A DNA stretch of 64,000 nt. Origin: JBEVOS01 sp044226655 (lineage in GTDB: Bacteria; Pseudomonadota; Alphaproteobacteria; Caulobacterales; Aquidulcibacteraceae). Positions 9,447-16,714 of this stretch are shown here, piece by piece (within the stretch, counting starts at the first letter, position 1; each line of letters opens with the position of its first letter). The translations under genes were made by a program, and so were the position numbers. The notes below the pieces were generated by a model, which saw nothing but the letters and a program-made list of their open reading frames with translations, was not told the DNA's origin and searched no databases. The DNA lies in the NCBI GenBank assembly GCA_044226655.1, contig JBGAGO010000003.1:186001-250000 (forward strand), given 5' to 3'.

Positions 9447-9719
9447 GTGAAGGCCTGGTTCGAAGCGCTCGACGCCATCCTCCAAGATGCGCGCGGCATT
9501 CTGGCGGCGGGGGATCATCAGGTCGCGGAGCGGCAAGCGAAGGCGGTCTCCGCCTTCGTGCGCGCGGTTCACGATCTCGCCTCGCTGGAACATCTGATCC
9601 GCACGGCCCCGAAGGAGCCCAATGTCGACGATCTCCGCGCCGAACTGGAACGCCGGATCGATAGCTATGTTGAGGCCGAGCAGGCGGACGCATCTGCTCC
9701 AGAGCCTCAGCGCAGCTGA
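9447..9719 (+). CDS. GTA g1-like protein, small terminase candidate
   Basis: This 90-aa helical, acidic protein (VKAWFEALDAILQDARGILA...) sits exactly where g1 lies in the Rhodobacter capsulatus GTA, directly before the large terminase. In RcGTA, g1 is the small terminase subunit, which helps TerL package about headful lengths of host DNA. The start is GTG 9447, preceded by AAGGAG at a good distance; a longer frame from 9333 lacks support. It overlaps the TerL frame. The assignment rests on position and size more than on sequence identity. Confidence 0.65.
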   Translation: MKAWFEALDAILQDARGILAAGDHQVAERQAKAVSAFVRAVHDLASLEHLIRTAPKEPNVDDLRAELERRIDSYVEAEQADASAPEPQRS

Positions 9720-10935
9720 CCTCCAATGCATTCTGGACAGCGATCCGTTCTGGTTGAACCCGACGCAGCGCGAACCGCAGGGCGATTGGTCGACCTGGCT
9801 GTTTCTCGGCGGCCGCGGCGCGGGCAAGACCCATGCGGGCGCGGTCTGGGTGAACGAGGGCGTGCGCGCGGGCCGCTTCGGCCGCATCGCGCTGATCGCG
9901 CCGACCTTCAACGACGCACGCGAGGTGATGGTGCAGGGCCCGTCGGGGCTCACGCGCCTCAAAGCCGCGCCGCCGATCTTCGAGCCGACGCGCCGGCGTC
10001 TGGTGTGGGCCAATGGCGCGCAAGCGTTCTGCTTCTCCGCCGAGGATCCTTACAGCCTGCGCGGTCCGCAATTCGATGCGGCCTGGGGCGATGAGTTCGC
10101 CTATTGGGCCGATCCAGAGGAAACCATGAAGACCTTGAGTCTTGGATTGCGGCTCGGCGCACGGCCGGTGACATTGTTCACGACCACGCCGCGCCCAATC
10201 GCGGCGCTGCGCGAGCTCCTGAAGCGCGCCGACTTGATGGTGACGCGCGCCCGCACACAGGACAATGCGCGCCATCTGGCGCCCGGCTTCATCGACGCCG
10301 CGCGCGCGCAGTACGGCGCGGGCGCCTATGCGCGCCAGGAGCTTGATGCGGAGCTTATCGACGATCCGCCCGGCGCGTTGTGGACGCGCGCGCAGATCGA
10401 GGCGGCGCGCGTGACGGAATGGCCGCCGCTCGAGCGCGTCATCGTGGCGGTCGATCCGCCTGCGGGCATCAGCCCGAAGGCCGATTTGTGTGGGATCATC
10501 GTGGCCGCGCGCACGGGCGGGACCGCGCCGCGCGTCATCGTGCTGGCTGATGCGAGCGTGCAGGGCCTCAGCCCGCGCGGCTGGGCTGAACGCGCCGCCG
10601 CACAGGCCGCCGCGTTCGACGCCGACGCGATCGTTGCGGAAGCGAACAATGGCGGTGAGATGGTGCGCGCCGTGCTGAAGGATGCTGCGCCTGATGTGCC
10701 CGTGCGCCTGACGCATGCGCGGCTCGACAAGCGCCGCCGCGCGCTGCCGGTCGCGGCGCTCTACGAGGCTGGACGCGTCGCCCATGCGCACGCGTTCAAG
10801 GACTTGGAAGACCAGATGTGCGCGTTCGGCGCGCCTGGTTTCATCGGCAGCCCGGACCGCGTCGATGCGCTGGTCTGGGCGGTGACGGATTTGTTGCTCG
10901 ATCGCGCGGCCGAGCCGCGGGCGCGGGCGCTCTAA
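9622..10935 (+). CDS. GTA g2, terminase large subunit
   Basis: The 437-aa protein is the ATP-driven DNA packaging motor and headful nuclease. Walker A is GGRGAGKT at residues 63-70, with a Walker B/catalytic pair D157-E158 in AAWGDEFAYW. The coupling motif TTTPRP is near 187, and nuclease-type acidic residues begin at D278 in VAVDPPAG. This is the typical terminase_6/GTA form. ATG 9622 has AAGGAG four bases upstream; ATG 9667 (MLRPSRRTHLL) is an alternative giving a shorter overlap with g1. Both core domains look intact. Confidence 0.93.
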   Translation: MSTISAPNWNAGSIAMLRPSRRTHLLQSLSAADLQCILDSDPFWLNPTQREPQGDWSTWLFLGGRGAGKTHAGAVWVNEGVRAGRFGRIALIAPTFNDAREVMVQGPSGLTRLKAAPPIFEPTRRRLVWANGAQAFCFSAEDPYSLRGPQFDAAWGDEFAYWADPEETMKTLSLGLRLGARPVTLFTTTPRPIAALRELLKRADLMVTRARTQDNARHLAPGFIDAARAQYGAGAYARQELDAELIDDPPGALWTRAQIEAARVTEWPPLERVIVAVDPPAGISPKADLCGIIVAARTGGTAPRVIVLADASVQGLSPRGWAERAAAQAAAFDADAIVAEANNGGEMVRAVLKDAAPDVPVRLTHARLDKRRRALPVAALYEAGRVAHAHAFKDLEDQMCAFGAPGFIGSPDRVDALVWAVTDLLLDRAAEPRARAL

Positions 10936-10944
10936 GGATCAATC

Positions 10945-12084
10945 ATGTTCGAGTGGTGGAGACGCCTCGGCGCTGGGCGCGCTGAGCGAAAGCTCATGGC
11001 CTGGCACACGCCCGGCCGCGCTGTCTGGTCGGCGCGCGATCCTTCCGTGTTCGCGCGCGAAGGCTATGCGCGCAACGCGGTCGCCTATCGCTGCGTGCGG
11101 CTGATCGCGGAAGCCGCCGCCAGCGCGCCGCTGCGCGTGGGGCCAAGCGATCATCCGCTCGCCGCGATCTTGGCGCGGCCCAATCCGGAACAGACGGGCG
11201 TTGAATTGTTCGAGGCGTTCTTCGGCCATCTGCAAGTGAGCGGGAACGCCTTCCTGGAAGCGGCTGCGTTCGATGAGGCGCCGCCGCGCGAGCTTTACGT
11301 GCTGCGGCCGGACCGCATGAGCGTCGTGCCCGGCCCCGATGGCTGGCCGATCGGCTGGGAGCACCGCGCCGGCGGCGAGGTGCGCCGCTTCGAACGCGAT
11401 CCGATCAGCAATGACGCGCCGATCCTGCATCTGAAACTCTTCCATCCGCACGATGATTGGTACGGCCTCTCGCCGATGGAGGCGGCGGCCTACGCCATCG
11501 ACATCCACAATGCCGGCGGCGCCTGGAACAAGGCGCTGATCGACAACGCCGCGCGGCCTTCGGGTGCGCTGGTCTTCTCCGGCGAACGGCTCAGCGAGGA
11601 ACAATTCCAGCGGCTCAAATCGGAGCTCGAAAGCGCGCATGCCGGCCCGTCGAATGCGGGCAGGCCGCTGCTGCTCGAAGGCGGGCTCGATTGGAAGCCG
11701 ATGAGCTTGTCGCCCGCGGAGATGGATTTCATGGAGGCGCGCCACGCCGCCGCGCGCGACATCGCGCTCGCCTTTGGCGTGCCGCCCATGCTGCTCGGCA
11801 TTCCGGGCGACAACACCTACGCGACCTATCGCGAAGCCAACCTCGCCTTCTGGCGCCTCACCGCGCTGCCGCTCGCGTTCAAAGCCGCGGCGGCGATCGA
11901 AACCTGGCTCGGCGATCGCTGGCGTGAGGCCGGCCCCGCCGCCGTGCGCGTCGATCTCGACGCCGTGCCTGCGTTGTCGGCGGAGCGCGAAGCCCATTGG
12001 GCGCGCCTCGCCGCGGCGGACTTTTTGACCACGGAAGAAAAGCGCCGCCTCGCCGGCGTCGACGATCCGGAGCGCGCGACATGA
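10945..12084 (+). CDS. GTA g3, portal protein (HK97 family)
   Basis: The 379-aa phage portal protein forms the dodecameric ring through which DNA enters the capsid and to which the tail connects. Recognisable segments are VAYRCVRLIAEAAASAP near the start, ELFEAFFGHLQVSGNAFLE, WYGLSPMEAAAYAID and the conserved GVPPMLLGIPGDNTYATYREAN in the C-terminal third. The length agrees with other GTA portals. It starts 9 bases after g2 and overlaps g3.5 by 4 bp (ATGA), in line with a single polycistronic unit. Confidence 0.92.
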   Translation: MFEWWRRLGAGRAERKLMAWHTPGRAVWSARDPSVFAREGYARNAVAYRCVRLIAEAAASAPLRVGPSDHPLAAILARPNPEQTGVELFEAFFGHLQVSGNAFLEAAAFDEAPPRELYVLRPDRMSVVPGPDGWPIGWEHRAGGEVRRFERDPISNDAPILHLKLFHPHDDWYGLSPMEAAAYAIDIHNAGGAWNKALIDNAARPSGALVFSGERLSEEQFQRLKSELESAHAGPSNAGRPLLLEGGLDWKPMSLSPAEMDFMEARHAAARDIALAFGVPPMLLGIPGDNTYATYREANLAFWRLTALPLAFKAAAAIETWLGDRWREAGPAAVRVDLDAVPALSAEREAHWARLAAADFLTTEEKRRLAGVDDPERAT

Positions 12085-12302
12085 GCTTCGATCCGAAAAT
12101 CACCGTCGCGCTCATCGTCACGATCTTCCTGCAGACAGCGGGCGCCTTCATCTGGGCCGGCCAAGCCTCCGCGCGGCTCGACGCGGTCGAACGCGGCGTG
12201 CAAGCGAGCCCGGAGGTGGCCGAACGTCTCGCCCGCCTCGAAGAGCAAGTCGCCGACGCCCGCCGCGCGCTCGCGCGCATCGAGCAAAGATTGGAACGAT
12301 GA
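12081..12302 (+). CDS. GTA g3.5-like small membrane-anchored coiled-coil protein
   Basis: This 73-aa protein has one N-terminal hydrophobic segment (VALIVTIFLQTAGAFIWAG) followed by a charged coiled coil (RLARLEEQVADARRALARIEQRLER). It occupies the place of RcGTA g3.5, between portal and protease, and overlaps both neighbours by 4 bp. Its role in GTA assembly is not well defined. The shape suggests a membrane-tethered assembly or egress factor, which is inference. Confidence 0.65.
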   Translation: MSFDPKITVALIVTIFLQTAGAFIWAGQASARLDAVERGVQASPEVAERLARLEEQVADARRALARIEQRLER

Positions 12303-12778
12303 CCTTCGCACCGCCGGCTTCCAGCCGGCAGTCAGCGACAGGCCGGCTGGAAGCCGGCGGTGCGCTCACGATCGAAGGCTATGCGTCGCTGTTCGGCGTC
12401 GCCGACGATATCGGCGACGTGATCCGCGCCGGCGCGTTCCGCTTGAGCCTCGCGCGCCGCGCTGCGCCGTTGCCGATGTTCGTGCAGCACGATCCGCGCC
12501 TCGCCGCCGGAATCTGGCGCGAGGTCAAGGAAGATGCGCGCGGCCTCTACGTGCGCGGCGAAATTCGCAGCGATCAGCCGGGCGCGGCGCGCGCCAAGCG
12601 TCTCATCGCGCGCGGCGGCGATGGCTTGTCGATCGGCTTCATTCCGGTCGTGGCGCGCGCGGCGGGTCGGGGCCGCGTGCTCGACGAAATCGAGCTGCTT
12701 GAGATCTCGATCGTCACTCATCCGATGCAGCCGCTGGCGCGGCTCTCCGTTGCGCGTGAATTGGCCCGCGCCGGCTAA
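12299..12778 (+). CDS. GTA g4, prohead protease with repeat-derived N-terminus
   Basis: The 159-aa HK97-type (U35) prohead protease trims the capsid protein during head maturation. The core starts at TIEGYASLFGVADDIGDVI. The catalytic His lies in FVQHDPRL, the Ser in GLSIGF, and the acidic partner in the LEISIVTHPM region. The unusual part is the N-terminus: codons 4-22 (APPASSRQSATGRLEAGGA) are encoded by a hairpin repeat at 12307-12364 that also exists elsewhere in the window. The hairpin starts only 8 bases after the start codon, so it could slow translation initiation. The catalytic core itself appears intact. Confidence 0.88.
   Translation: MTFAPPASSRQSATGRLEAGGALTIEGYASLFGVADDIGDVIRAGAFRLSLARRAAPLPMFVQHDPRLAAGIWREVKEDARGLYVRGEIRSDQPGAARAKRLIARGGDGLSIGFIPVVARAAGRGRVLDEIELLEISIVTHPMQPLARLSVARELARAG
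12307..12364. repeat. Palindromic repeat (family A) inside the protease coding region
   Basis: Two perfectly complementary 23-base arms (12307-12329 and 12342-12364) flank a 12-base loop. The arm core is CCGCCGGCTTCCAGCCGG. The same core recurs at 63731-63748 in an intergenic hairpin. Here the element lies entirely within codons 3-22 of GTA g4 and keeps the frame open. Confidence 0.9.
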
Positions 12779-12793
12779 GTGGAAGGACCGAAC

Positions 12794-14590
12794 ATGCAGA
12801 AGGAAACCAAGGCTGCGCCGCCGCCGGCGCAGGACGCGCTCTTGCGCGCGTTCGAAAGCTTCAAGGAGGCGAACGATGAGCGCCTCGCCGCGCTCGAACG
12901 CGGCCGCGGCGATGCGCTGCTCGAAGAGAAGGTCGATCGCATCGATCGCACGCTCACTGAGCAGAAATCCGCGATCGAACGCCTGGCGCTGGCGGGTCGG
13001 CGCCCGGCGCTCGCGGCGGAGCCGATCGAGAGCGAACATAAGAGCGCATGGGGCGCCTATCTGCGGCGCGGCGATGTGAGCCAATTGGTGCGCATCGAAG
13101 GCAAGGCGATGTCGGTCAGCTCCGATCCGGACGGCGGTTATCTCGCCCCGCCCGAACTCGACCGCATGATCGAGACGCGCCTGGCGCAAGTTTCGCCGAT
13201 GCGCGAGATCGCCACCGTGCGCACCACCGGCGCCAGCGTGTTCAAAAAGCCGATCAGCCTCACCAATGCCGGCTCGGGTTGGGCGGCCGAGACGGGCGCG
13301 CGGTCGCAGACCTCGACGCCCACGCTCGCCATGCTCGAATTCCCGACCGCCGAGCTTTACGCCAATCTCGCCGCCACGCAGACCCTGCTCGACGATTCCT
13401 ACGTGAACCTCGAAGAGTGGATCGCGGGCGAGGTGGAAGAGGCGTTCGCGGGCCAGGAGCGCGCGGCCTTTGTCAGCGGCGATGGCGACAGCAAGCCGAA
13501 GGGTTTCCTCGACTACGACATCGTTGCAGATGCGACCCATGCCTGGGGCGATATCGGCTACATTGCTTCGGGCGCGGCGGGCGCGTTCGCGAGTTCCAAT
13601 CCGGTCGATAAGCTGATCGATCTCATCTACGCGCCGAAGCCGCAATATCGGCAGAACGCGCGCTTCGTGATGAACCGCAAGACCGTCGCCGCCGTGCGCA
13701 AGCTCAAGGACGGCGATGGCCGCTACATCTGGCAGCCGAATGAAAGCGGCGCGGGCGCCACGATCCTCGGCTATCCGATCACCGAGATCGAGGACATGCC
13801 GGATATCGGCGCCAACGAACACGCCATCGCGTTCGGCGATTTCGCGCGCTTCTATCTGATCGTCGATCGCGCCGGCGTGCGCGTGCTGCGCGATCCCTTC
13901 ACCGCCAAGCCCTACGTGCTGTTCTATGTGACCAAGCGCGTGGGCGGCGGCGTGCACCCGCGGCGCGCCCCCTCCGACCTCACTTCGTTCGGCCACCTCC
14001 CCCGCAAACGGGGGAGGAAGGAACAAGGCATGTCCCTCACCACCCTCACGCCGCCGGCGAGCGAGCCTGTCTCGCTCGCGGCGGCGAAACTTTTCCTGCG
14101 CGTCGATCACGACGAGGAGGATGCGCTCATCACGCGCCTCATTGGCGCCGCGCGCGAAGCGGTCGAGCATGGCGCGGGCCGCGCGCTCGTCACGCGGCGT
14201 GTGCGCGAAACGCTCGACGTCTGGCGCCGCGACGTCGGCAATGGCGCGCTGCTGGCGCTCTCGCCGGTTACGAACATCGTCGCGGTGCGGCTCATCGCCG
14301 ATAACGGCTCGCAAAGCGTGCTCGATCCCGCGAGCTATCGCCTCGACGGCGCGCGCGACCGGCCGCGGCTCGTGTTTCAGCATGGCCTGCCCACCGTGCT
14401 GCGCAGCACCGGCGGCGTCGAGATCGATTATGATGCGGGCCTGGCGGCCAATCCCGTCGATCTGGCGCCCGCGCTGGTGCAGGCATGCCTCGTCATCATC
14501 GCCGCGCTTTACGAGGCGCGTGAAGGCGGCGCCGGCGTGCCCGAGGCTGCGCGCGTGCTGATGCGGCCCTATGCGCCGGCGCGGCTATGA
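12794..14590 (+). CDS. GTA g5 major capsid protein fused in frame to g6
   Basis: Residues 1 to about 397 are an HK97-fold major capsid protein, with an N-terminal coiled-coil delta-like region cleaved during maturation and the body from about residue 85 (AWGAYLRRGDVSQLVRIEGKAMS) to KPYVLFYVTKRVGGGV. GTA capsids normally end about ten residues later at a stop. Here the normal end is replaced by residues encoded by a repeat (HPRRAPSDLTSFGHLPRKRGRKEQG), and the frame runs straight into g6, giving 598 aa. The start is ATG 12794, with AAGGA six bases upstream. If only the fusion is made, every capsomer carries the adaptor. If translation restarts internally, the capsid still has no stop of its own. 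Confidence 0.85.
   Translation: MQKETKAAPPPAQDALLRAFESFKEANDERLAALERGRGDALLEEKVDRIDRTLTEQKSAIERLALAGRRPALAAEPIESEHKSAWGAYLRRGDVSQLVRIEGKAMSVSSDPDGGYLAPPELDRMIETRLAQVSPMREIATVRTTGASVFKKPISLTNAGSGWAAETGARSQTSTPTLAMLEFPTAELYANLAATQTLLDDSYVNLEEWIAGEVEEAFAGQERAAFVSGDGDSKPKGFLDYDIVADATHAWGDIGYIASGAAGAFASSNPVDKLIDLIYAPKPQYRQNARFVMNRKTVAAVRKLKDGDGRYIWQPNESGAGATILGYPITEIEDMPDIGANEHAIAFGDFARFYLIVDRAGVRVLRDPFTAKPYVLFYVTKRVGGGVHPRRAPSDLTSFGHLPRKRGRKEQGMSLTTLTPPASEPVSLAAAKLFLRVDHDEEDALITRLIGAAREAVEHGAGRALVTRRVRETLDVWRRDVGNGALLALSPVTNIVAVRLIADNGSQSVLDPASYRLDGARDRPRLVFQHGLPTVLRSTGGVEIDYDAGLAANPVDLAPALVQACLVIIAALYEAREGGAGVPEAARVLMRPYAPARL
13965..14022. repeat. Intergenic-type repeat (family B, half element) at the g5/g6 junction
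   Basis: GCGCCCCCTCCGACCTCACT followed by a short hairpin (CCTCCCCC-GCAAAC-GGGGGAGG, 13996-14017) is the typical half of the alphaproteobacterial repeat family seen intact at other sites here. It lies where the last capsid codons and stop should be. Its 3' edge (GGGGGAGGAAGGAA) provides the ribosome-binding site for the internal ATG at 14030. Confidence 0.75.
14030..14590 (+). CDS. GTA g6, head-tail connector/adaptor (internal start in the g5 frame)
   Basis: MSLTTLTPPASEPVSLAAAKLFLRVDHDEEDALITRLIGAAREAVE is the classic beginning of the gp6-like head-tail connector that sits on the portal. The 186-aa protein continues with RETLDVWRRDV and ends normally, overlapping g7 by 4 bp. It is in the same frame as the capsid, but ATG 14030 has AAGGA seven bases upstream, so independent production is likely. 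Part of the Shine-Dalgarno region lies in the stem of the repeat hairpin, which may lower its rate. Confidence 0.8.
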   Translation: MSLTTLTPPASEPVSLAAAKLFLRVDHDEEDALITRLIGAAREAVEHGAGRALVTRRVRETLDVWRRDVGNGALLALSPVTNIVAVRLIADNGSQSVLDPASYRLDGARDRPRLVFQHGLPTVLRSTGGVEIDYDAGLAANPVDLAPALVQACLVIIAALYEAREGGAGVPEAARVLMRPYAPARL

Positions 14591-14907
14591 GCGACTCGAT
14601 CTCTCAATTGCGCGCCCGCGTGCGGCTGATGAAGCCCGTGCGCACGGAGGATGAGCTCGGCGGCGCGGGGACGAGCTGGAGCGATGAAGGCGCCGTCTGG
14701 GCCTGGATCGCGCCGGCAGGCGGCGGCGAGAGCGCCGCATTCGATCGCTTCGCCGCCGAGCTGCGCTGCACCATCACGATCCGCCATCGCAACGACGTCG
14801 CGACCGGCTGGCGCGTGATCTGGGGCGCGCGCGCCTTCCGCGTGCGTCTCGCGCACGCCATCGACGGCGCGCGCGTCGCACTCGACTGCACGGAGGAGCC
14901 GGCATGA
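14587..14907 (+). CDS. GTA g7, head closure (stopper) protein
   Basis: The 106-aa protein matches the SPP1 gp16-like phage head-tail joining family. It has a short N-terminal segment (LRARVRLMKPVRTEDELGG), a Trp-rich middle (AVWAWIAPAGGGE) and the typical CTITIRHRNDVATGWRVIWGARAFRV. In GTA particles the ring closes the head and joins tail to adaptor. It overlaps g6 and g8 by 4 bp each. Confidence 0.85.
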   Translation: MSDSISQLRARVRLMKPVRTEDELGGAGTSWSDEGAVWAWIAPAGGGESAAFDRFAAELRCTITIRHRNDVATGWRVIWGARAFRVRLAHAIDGARVALDCTEEPA

Positions 14908-15305
14908 GCGCCGATCGCGCTTTGGCCGCCAGCCTGCGCGCGGCCGCGCTCGCGGATGAAGACGTCCAGGCCGTGCTCGGCGCGCGCATCTACGATGAGC
15001 CGCCGGCGGATGTCGCCTTTCCGTACGCCACGCTCGGCCGCGTCGAAACCCGCGCCAGCGATGCGCAGGGAGTCGACGCGCTCGACCATGCCGTCACGCT
15101 GCACGTGTGGTCGCGTTATGGCGGGCGCGCCGAAGCGCTCGATGCGATCGGCGCACTGCGCAATGCGCTGCACGATGCGGCGCTGACCGTCGACGGGCGT
15201 CGGCTCGTTCTTCTCTACGCCGTCTACGCCGACGTGTTCCGCGCCGGCGATGGGCGCACCACTCACGGCGTGCTGCGTCTGCGCGCGCTCACCGAACCCG
15301 CATGA
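14904..15305 (+). CDS. GTA g8, tail terminator (DUF3168)
   Basis: This 133-aa DUF3168 protein caps the tail tube at the head-proximal end. Diagnostic parts are LRAAALADEDVQAVLGARIYDEPPA, AFPYATLGRVE and DHAVTLHVWSRYGGRAEALDAIGAL. The length is normal. The overlap with g7 is ATGA, and g9 follows after 11 bases with its own GAGGAG ribosome-binding site, in keeping with the higher expression needed for the major tail protein. Confidence 0.88.
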   Translation: MSADRALAASLRAAALADEDVQAVLGARIYDEPPADVAFPYATLGRVETRASDAQGVDALDHAVTLHVWSRYGGRAEALDAIGALRNALHDAALTVDGRRLVLLYAVYADVFRAGDGRTTHGVLRLRALTEPA

Positions 15306-15316
15306 GGAGCTGATCC

Positions 15317-15733
15317 ATGGCAGGCCAGAAAGGGCGCGACGTTCTGTTGAAGATCGGCGACGGCGCCGATCCGCAAGCGTTCGTCACTGTCGCCGGCATT
15401 CGCGCCAAAACCATTTCGCTCAACGCCAAGACCGTCGACGCCACCAGTGGCGAAAGCCCGGAGGCTTGGCGCGAGCTGATCGCCGGCGCGGGCGTCAAAT
15501 CCGCCTCCGTCTCGGGCGCGGGCGTCTTCAAGGATGCGGCGTCGGACGCAATGATTCGCACCAGCTTCTTCGCGCAGACCGCGCGGACTTGGCGCCTCAT
15601 CCTGCCGGATTTCGGCACGCTTGAAGGCGCCTTCCTGATCGAATCGCTCGACTATGCCGGCGATCACGATGGCGAGGCGAGCTTCGCGATCACGCTCGCC
15701 TCGGCCGGCGCGCTGAGCTTCACGGCCGCCTGA
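15317..15733 (+). CDS. GTA g9, major tail protein
   Basis: The 138-aa tail tube subunit (MAGQKGRDVLLKIGDGADPQ, ISLNAKTVDATSGESPEAWRELIAGAG, IESLDYAGDHDGEASFAITLASAGALSF) is the phage major tail protein 2 / TP901-1-like family found in all GTA clusters. Many copies stack to form the tube. GAGGAG lies 7-12 bases upstream of the ATG. No anomalies are seen. Confidence 0.9.
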   Translation: MAGQKGRDVLLKIGDGADPQAFVTVAGIRAKTISLNAKTVDATSGESPEAWRELIAGAGVKSASVSGAGVFKDAASDAMIRTSFFAQTARTWRLILPDFGTLEGAFLIESLDYAGDHDGEASFAITLASAGALSFTAA

Positions 15734-15734
15734 G

Positions 15735-16037
15735 ATGTTGGCGAACGCGCAGCGCGGGGAAGCGCTCTTGGACATTGACGGGCGGCCCGTGAAGCTCTGC
15801 CTCACGCTCGGCGCGCTCGCGGAACTTGAGACGGCGCTCGATGTGACATCGATCGCCGAATTGGGCGGCCGGCTCGCCGCGCTGACGGCCAGCGATCTTC
15901 TCCTCGTCTTGGCCGCGCTTGCGTCCGGCGGCGGCGAGCCGATGTCGCGTGCAGATCTCGCCAAAGCGCACATCGCGCCGCGCGCGGCGGCGGAGGCGGT
16001 AGCGCGCGCATTCCAATTGGCGTTCGACGATGACTGA
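15735..16037 (+). CDS. GTA g10, tail assembly chaperone (GTA-gp10 family)
   Basis: The 100-aa protein carries RGEALLDIDGRPVKLCLTLGALAELETALDV, the hallmark of the GTA gp10/TAC family. It acts with g10.1 as a chaperone on the tape measure during tail assembly and is absent from the final particle. It begins one base after the g9 stop and overlaps g10.1 by 8 bp. The two parts are separate overlapping frames; I see no slippery sequence that would require a programmed frameshift. Confidence 0.85.
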   Translation: MLANAQRGEALLDIDGRPVKLCLTLGALAELETALDVTSIAELGGRLAALTASDLLLVLAALASGGGEPMSRADLAKAHIAPRAAAEAVARAFQLAFDDD

Positions 16038-16221
16038 CGCCGCGCCCTGGCGCGCCTGGCTCGCCTTCGCCGCGCAGCTCGGCATCGCGCCCGCCTGTTT
16101 CTGGCGCCTGAGCGTGCGCGAATGGCGCGCGCTCGCGCCGCCAGCATCCGCTGCGCATTTGGACCGCGCCGCGTTCACCGCGCTCGCCGCGCACTTTCCG
16201 GACGACGAAAATGGCCGATGA
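16030..16221 (+). CDS. GTA g10.1, phage tail assembly chaperone
   Basis: This 63-aa protein (PWRAWLAFAAQLGIAPACFWRLSVREWRAL) matches the small phage_TAC/DUF2376 family that follows gp10 in GTA clusters. The pattern of a conserved Trp-containing helix and LSVREWRAL is diagnostic. It overlaps g10 by 8 bp and g11 by 11 bp, so expression is likely coupled. Confidence 0.85.
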   Translation: MTDAAPWRAWLAFAAQLGIAPACFWRLSVREWRALAPPASAAHLDRAAFTALAAHFPDDENGR

Positions 16222-16714
16222 GCCTTTCTCTGGCTTTCAAGCGCAATTGAACGAAACGGAGGCCGCGCTCGCAGCCTTCGCAAGCGGACCTGCGCAGCGC
16301 GCCGCGAACGAGGTGGCCGACGCCTTCGATCGCGCTGGCGCCCGCATCGCGCGTTCGCTCGGGCGCGCGGGCGCCAGCGGCGAACTCAGCTTCAAGCGGC
16401 TGGCGAAAACCATTCTCGAAGAATTCGCCAAGATCGCGCTCGACAAAGTGCTCGGCGGAAAGAGCGCGTCCTTCTTCGGCGCGCGTGCGGCGGGCGGCGC
16501 GGTGAACGCGGGCGGCGCCTATCTCGTCGGCGAGCGCGGACCGGAATGGTTCACGCCGAACGGCGCCGGAACGATTTCGCAGGCCAACACGGCGCCCATC
16601 GCCATCCATTTCCATCTCGGCGCCGGCGCCGACAGCCAAAGCATCGCGCGCCATCAGGGCCAGATCGCCGCGGCCGTCGCGCGCGCCGTGGCTTACGGGA
16701 GACGCAATCTGTGA
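16211..16714 (+). CDS. GTA g11, short tail tape measure protein
   Basis: The 167-aa protein has an N-terminal helix, a middle helical stretch (FKRLAKTILEEFAKIALDKVLGG) and the C-terminal lambda-tape-measure motif GGAYLVGERGPEWFTPNGAG followed by HFHLGAGADSQS. The tape measure sets tail length and passes into the recipient envelope. RcGTA g11 is about 219 aa, so this one is clearly shorter, mainly in the central helix, and the particle may have a shorter tail. The frame has no visible break. Confidence 0.82.
   Translation: MADEPFSGFQAQLNETEAALAAFASGPAQRAANEVADAFDRAGARIARSLGRAGASGELSFKRLAKTILEEFAKIALDKVLGGKSASFFGARAAGGAVNAGGAYLVGERGPEWFTPNGAGTISQANTAPIAIHFHLGAGADSQSIARHQGQIAAAVARAVAYGRRNL

Noticed and set aside
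12332..14383. 683-aa minus-strand frame opposite g4-g6
   Set aside because: Shadow of the capsid/protease genes; no recognisable domains or start context.
15735..16221. Programmed frameshift between g10 and g10.1
   Set aside because: The two genes are separate overlapping frames with their own starts, and no slippery heptamer was seen in the overlap.
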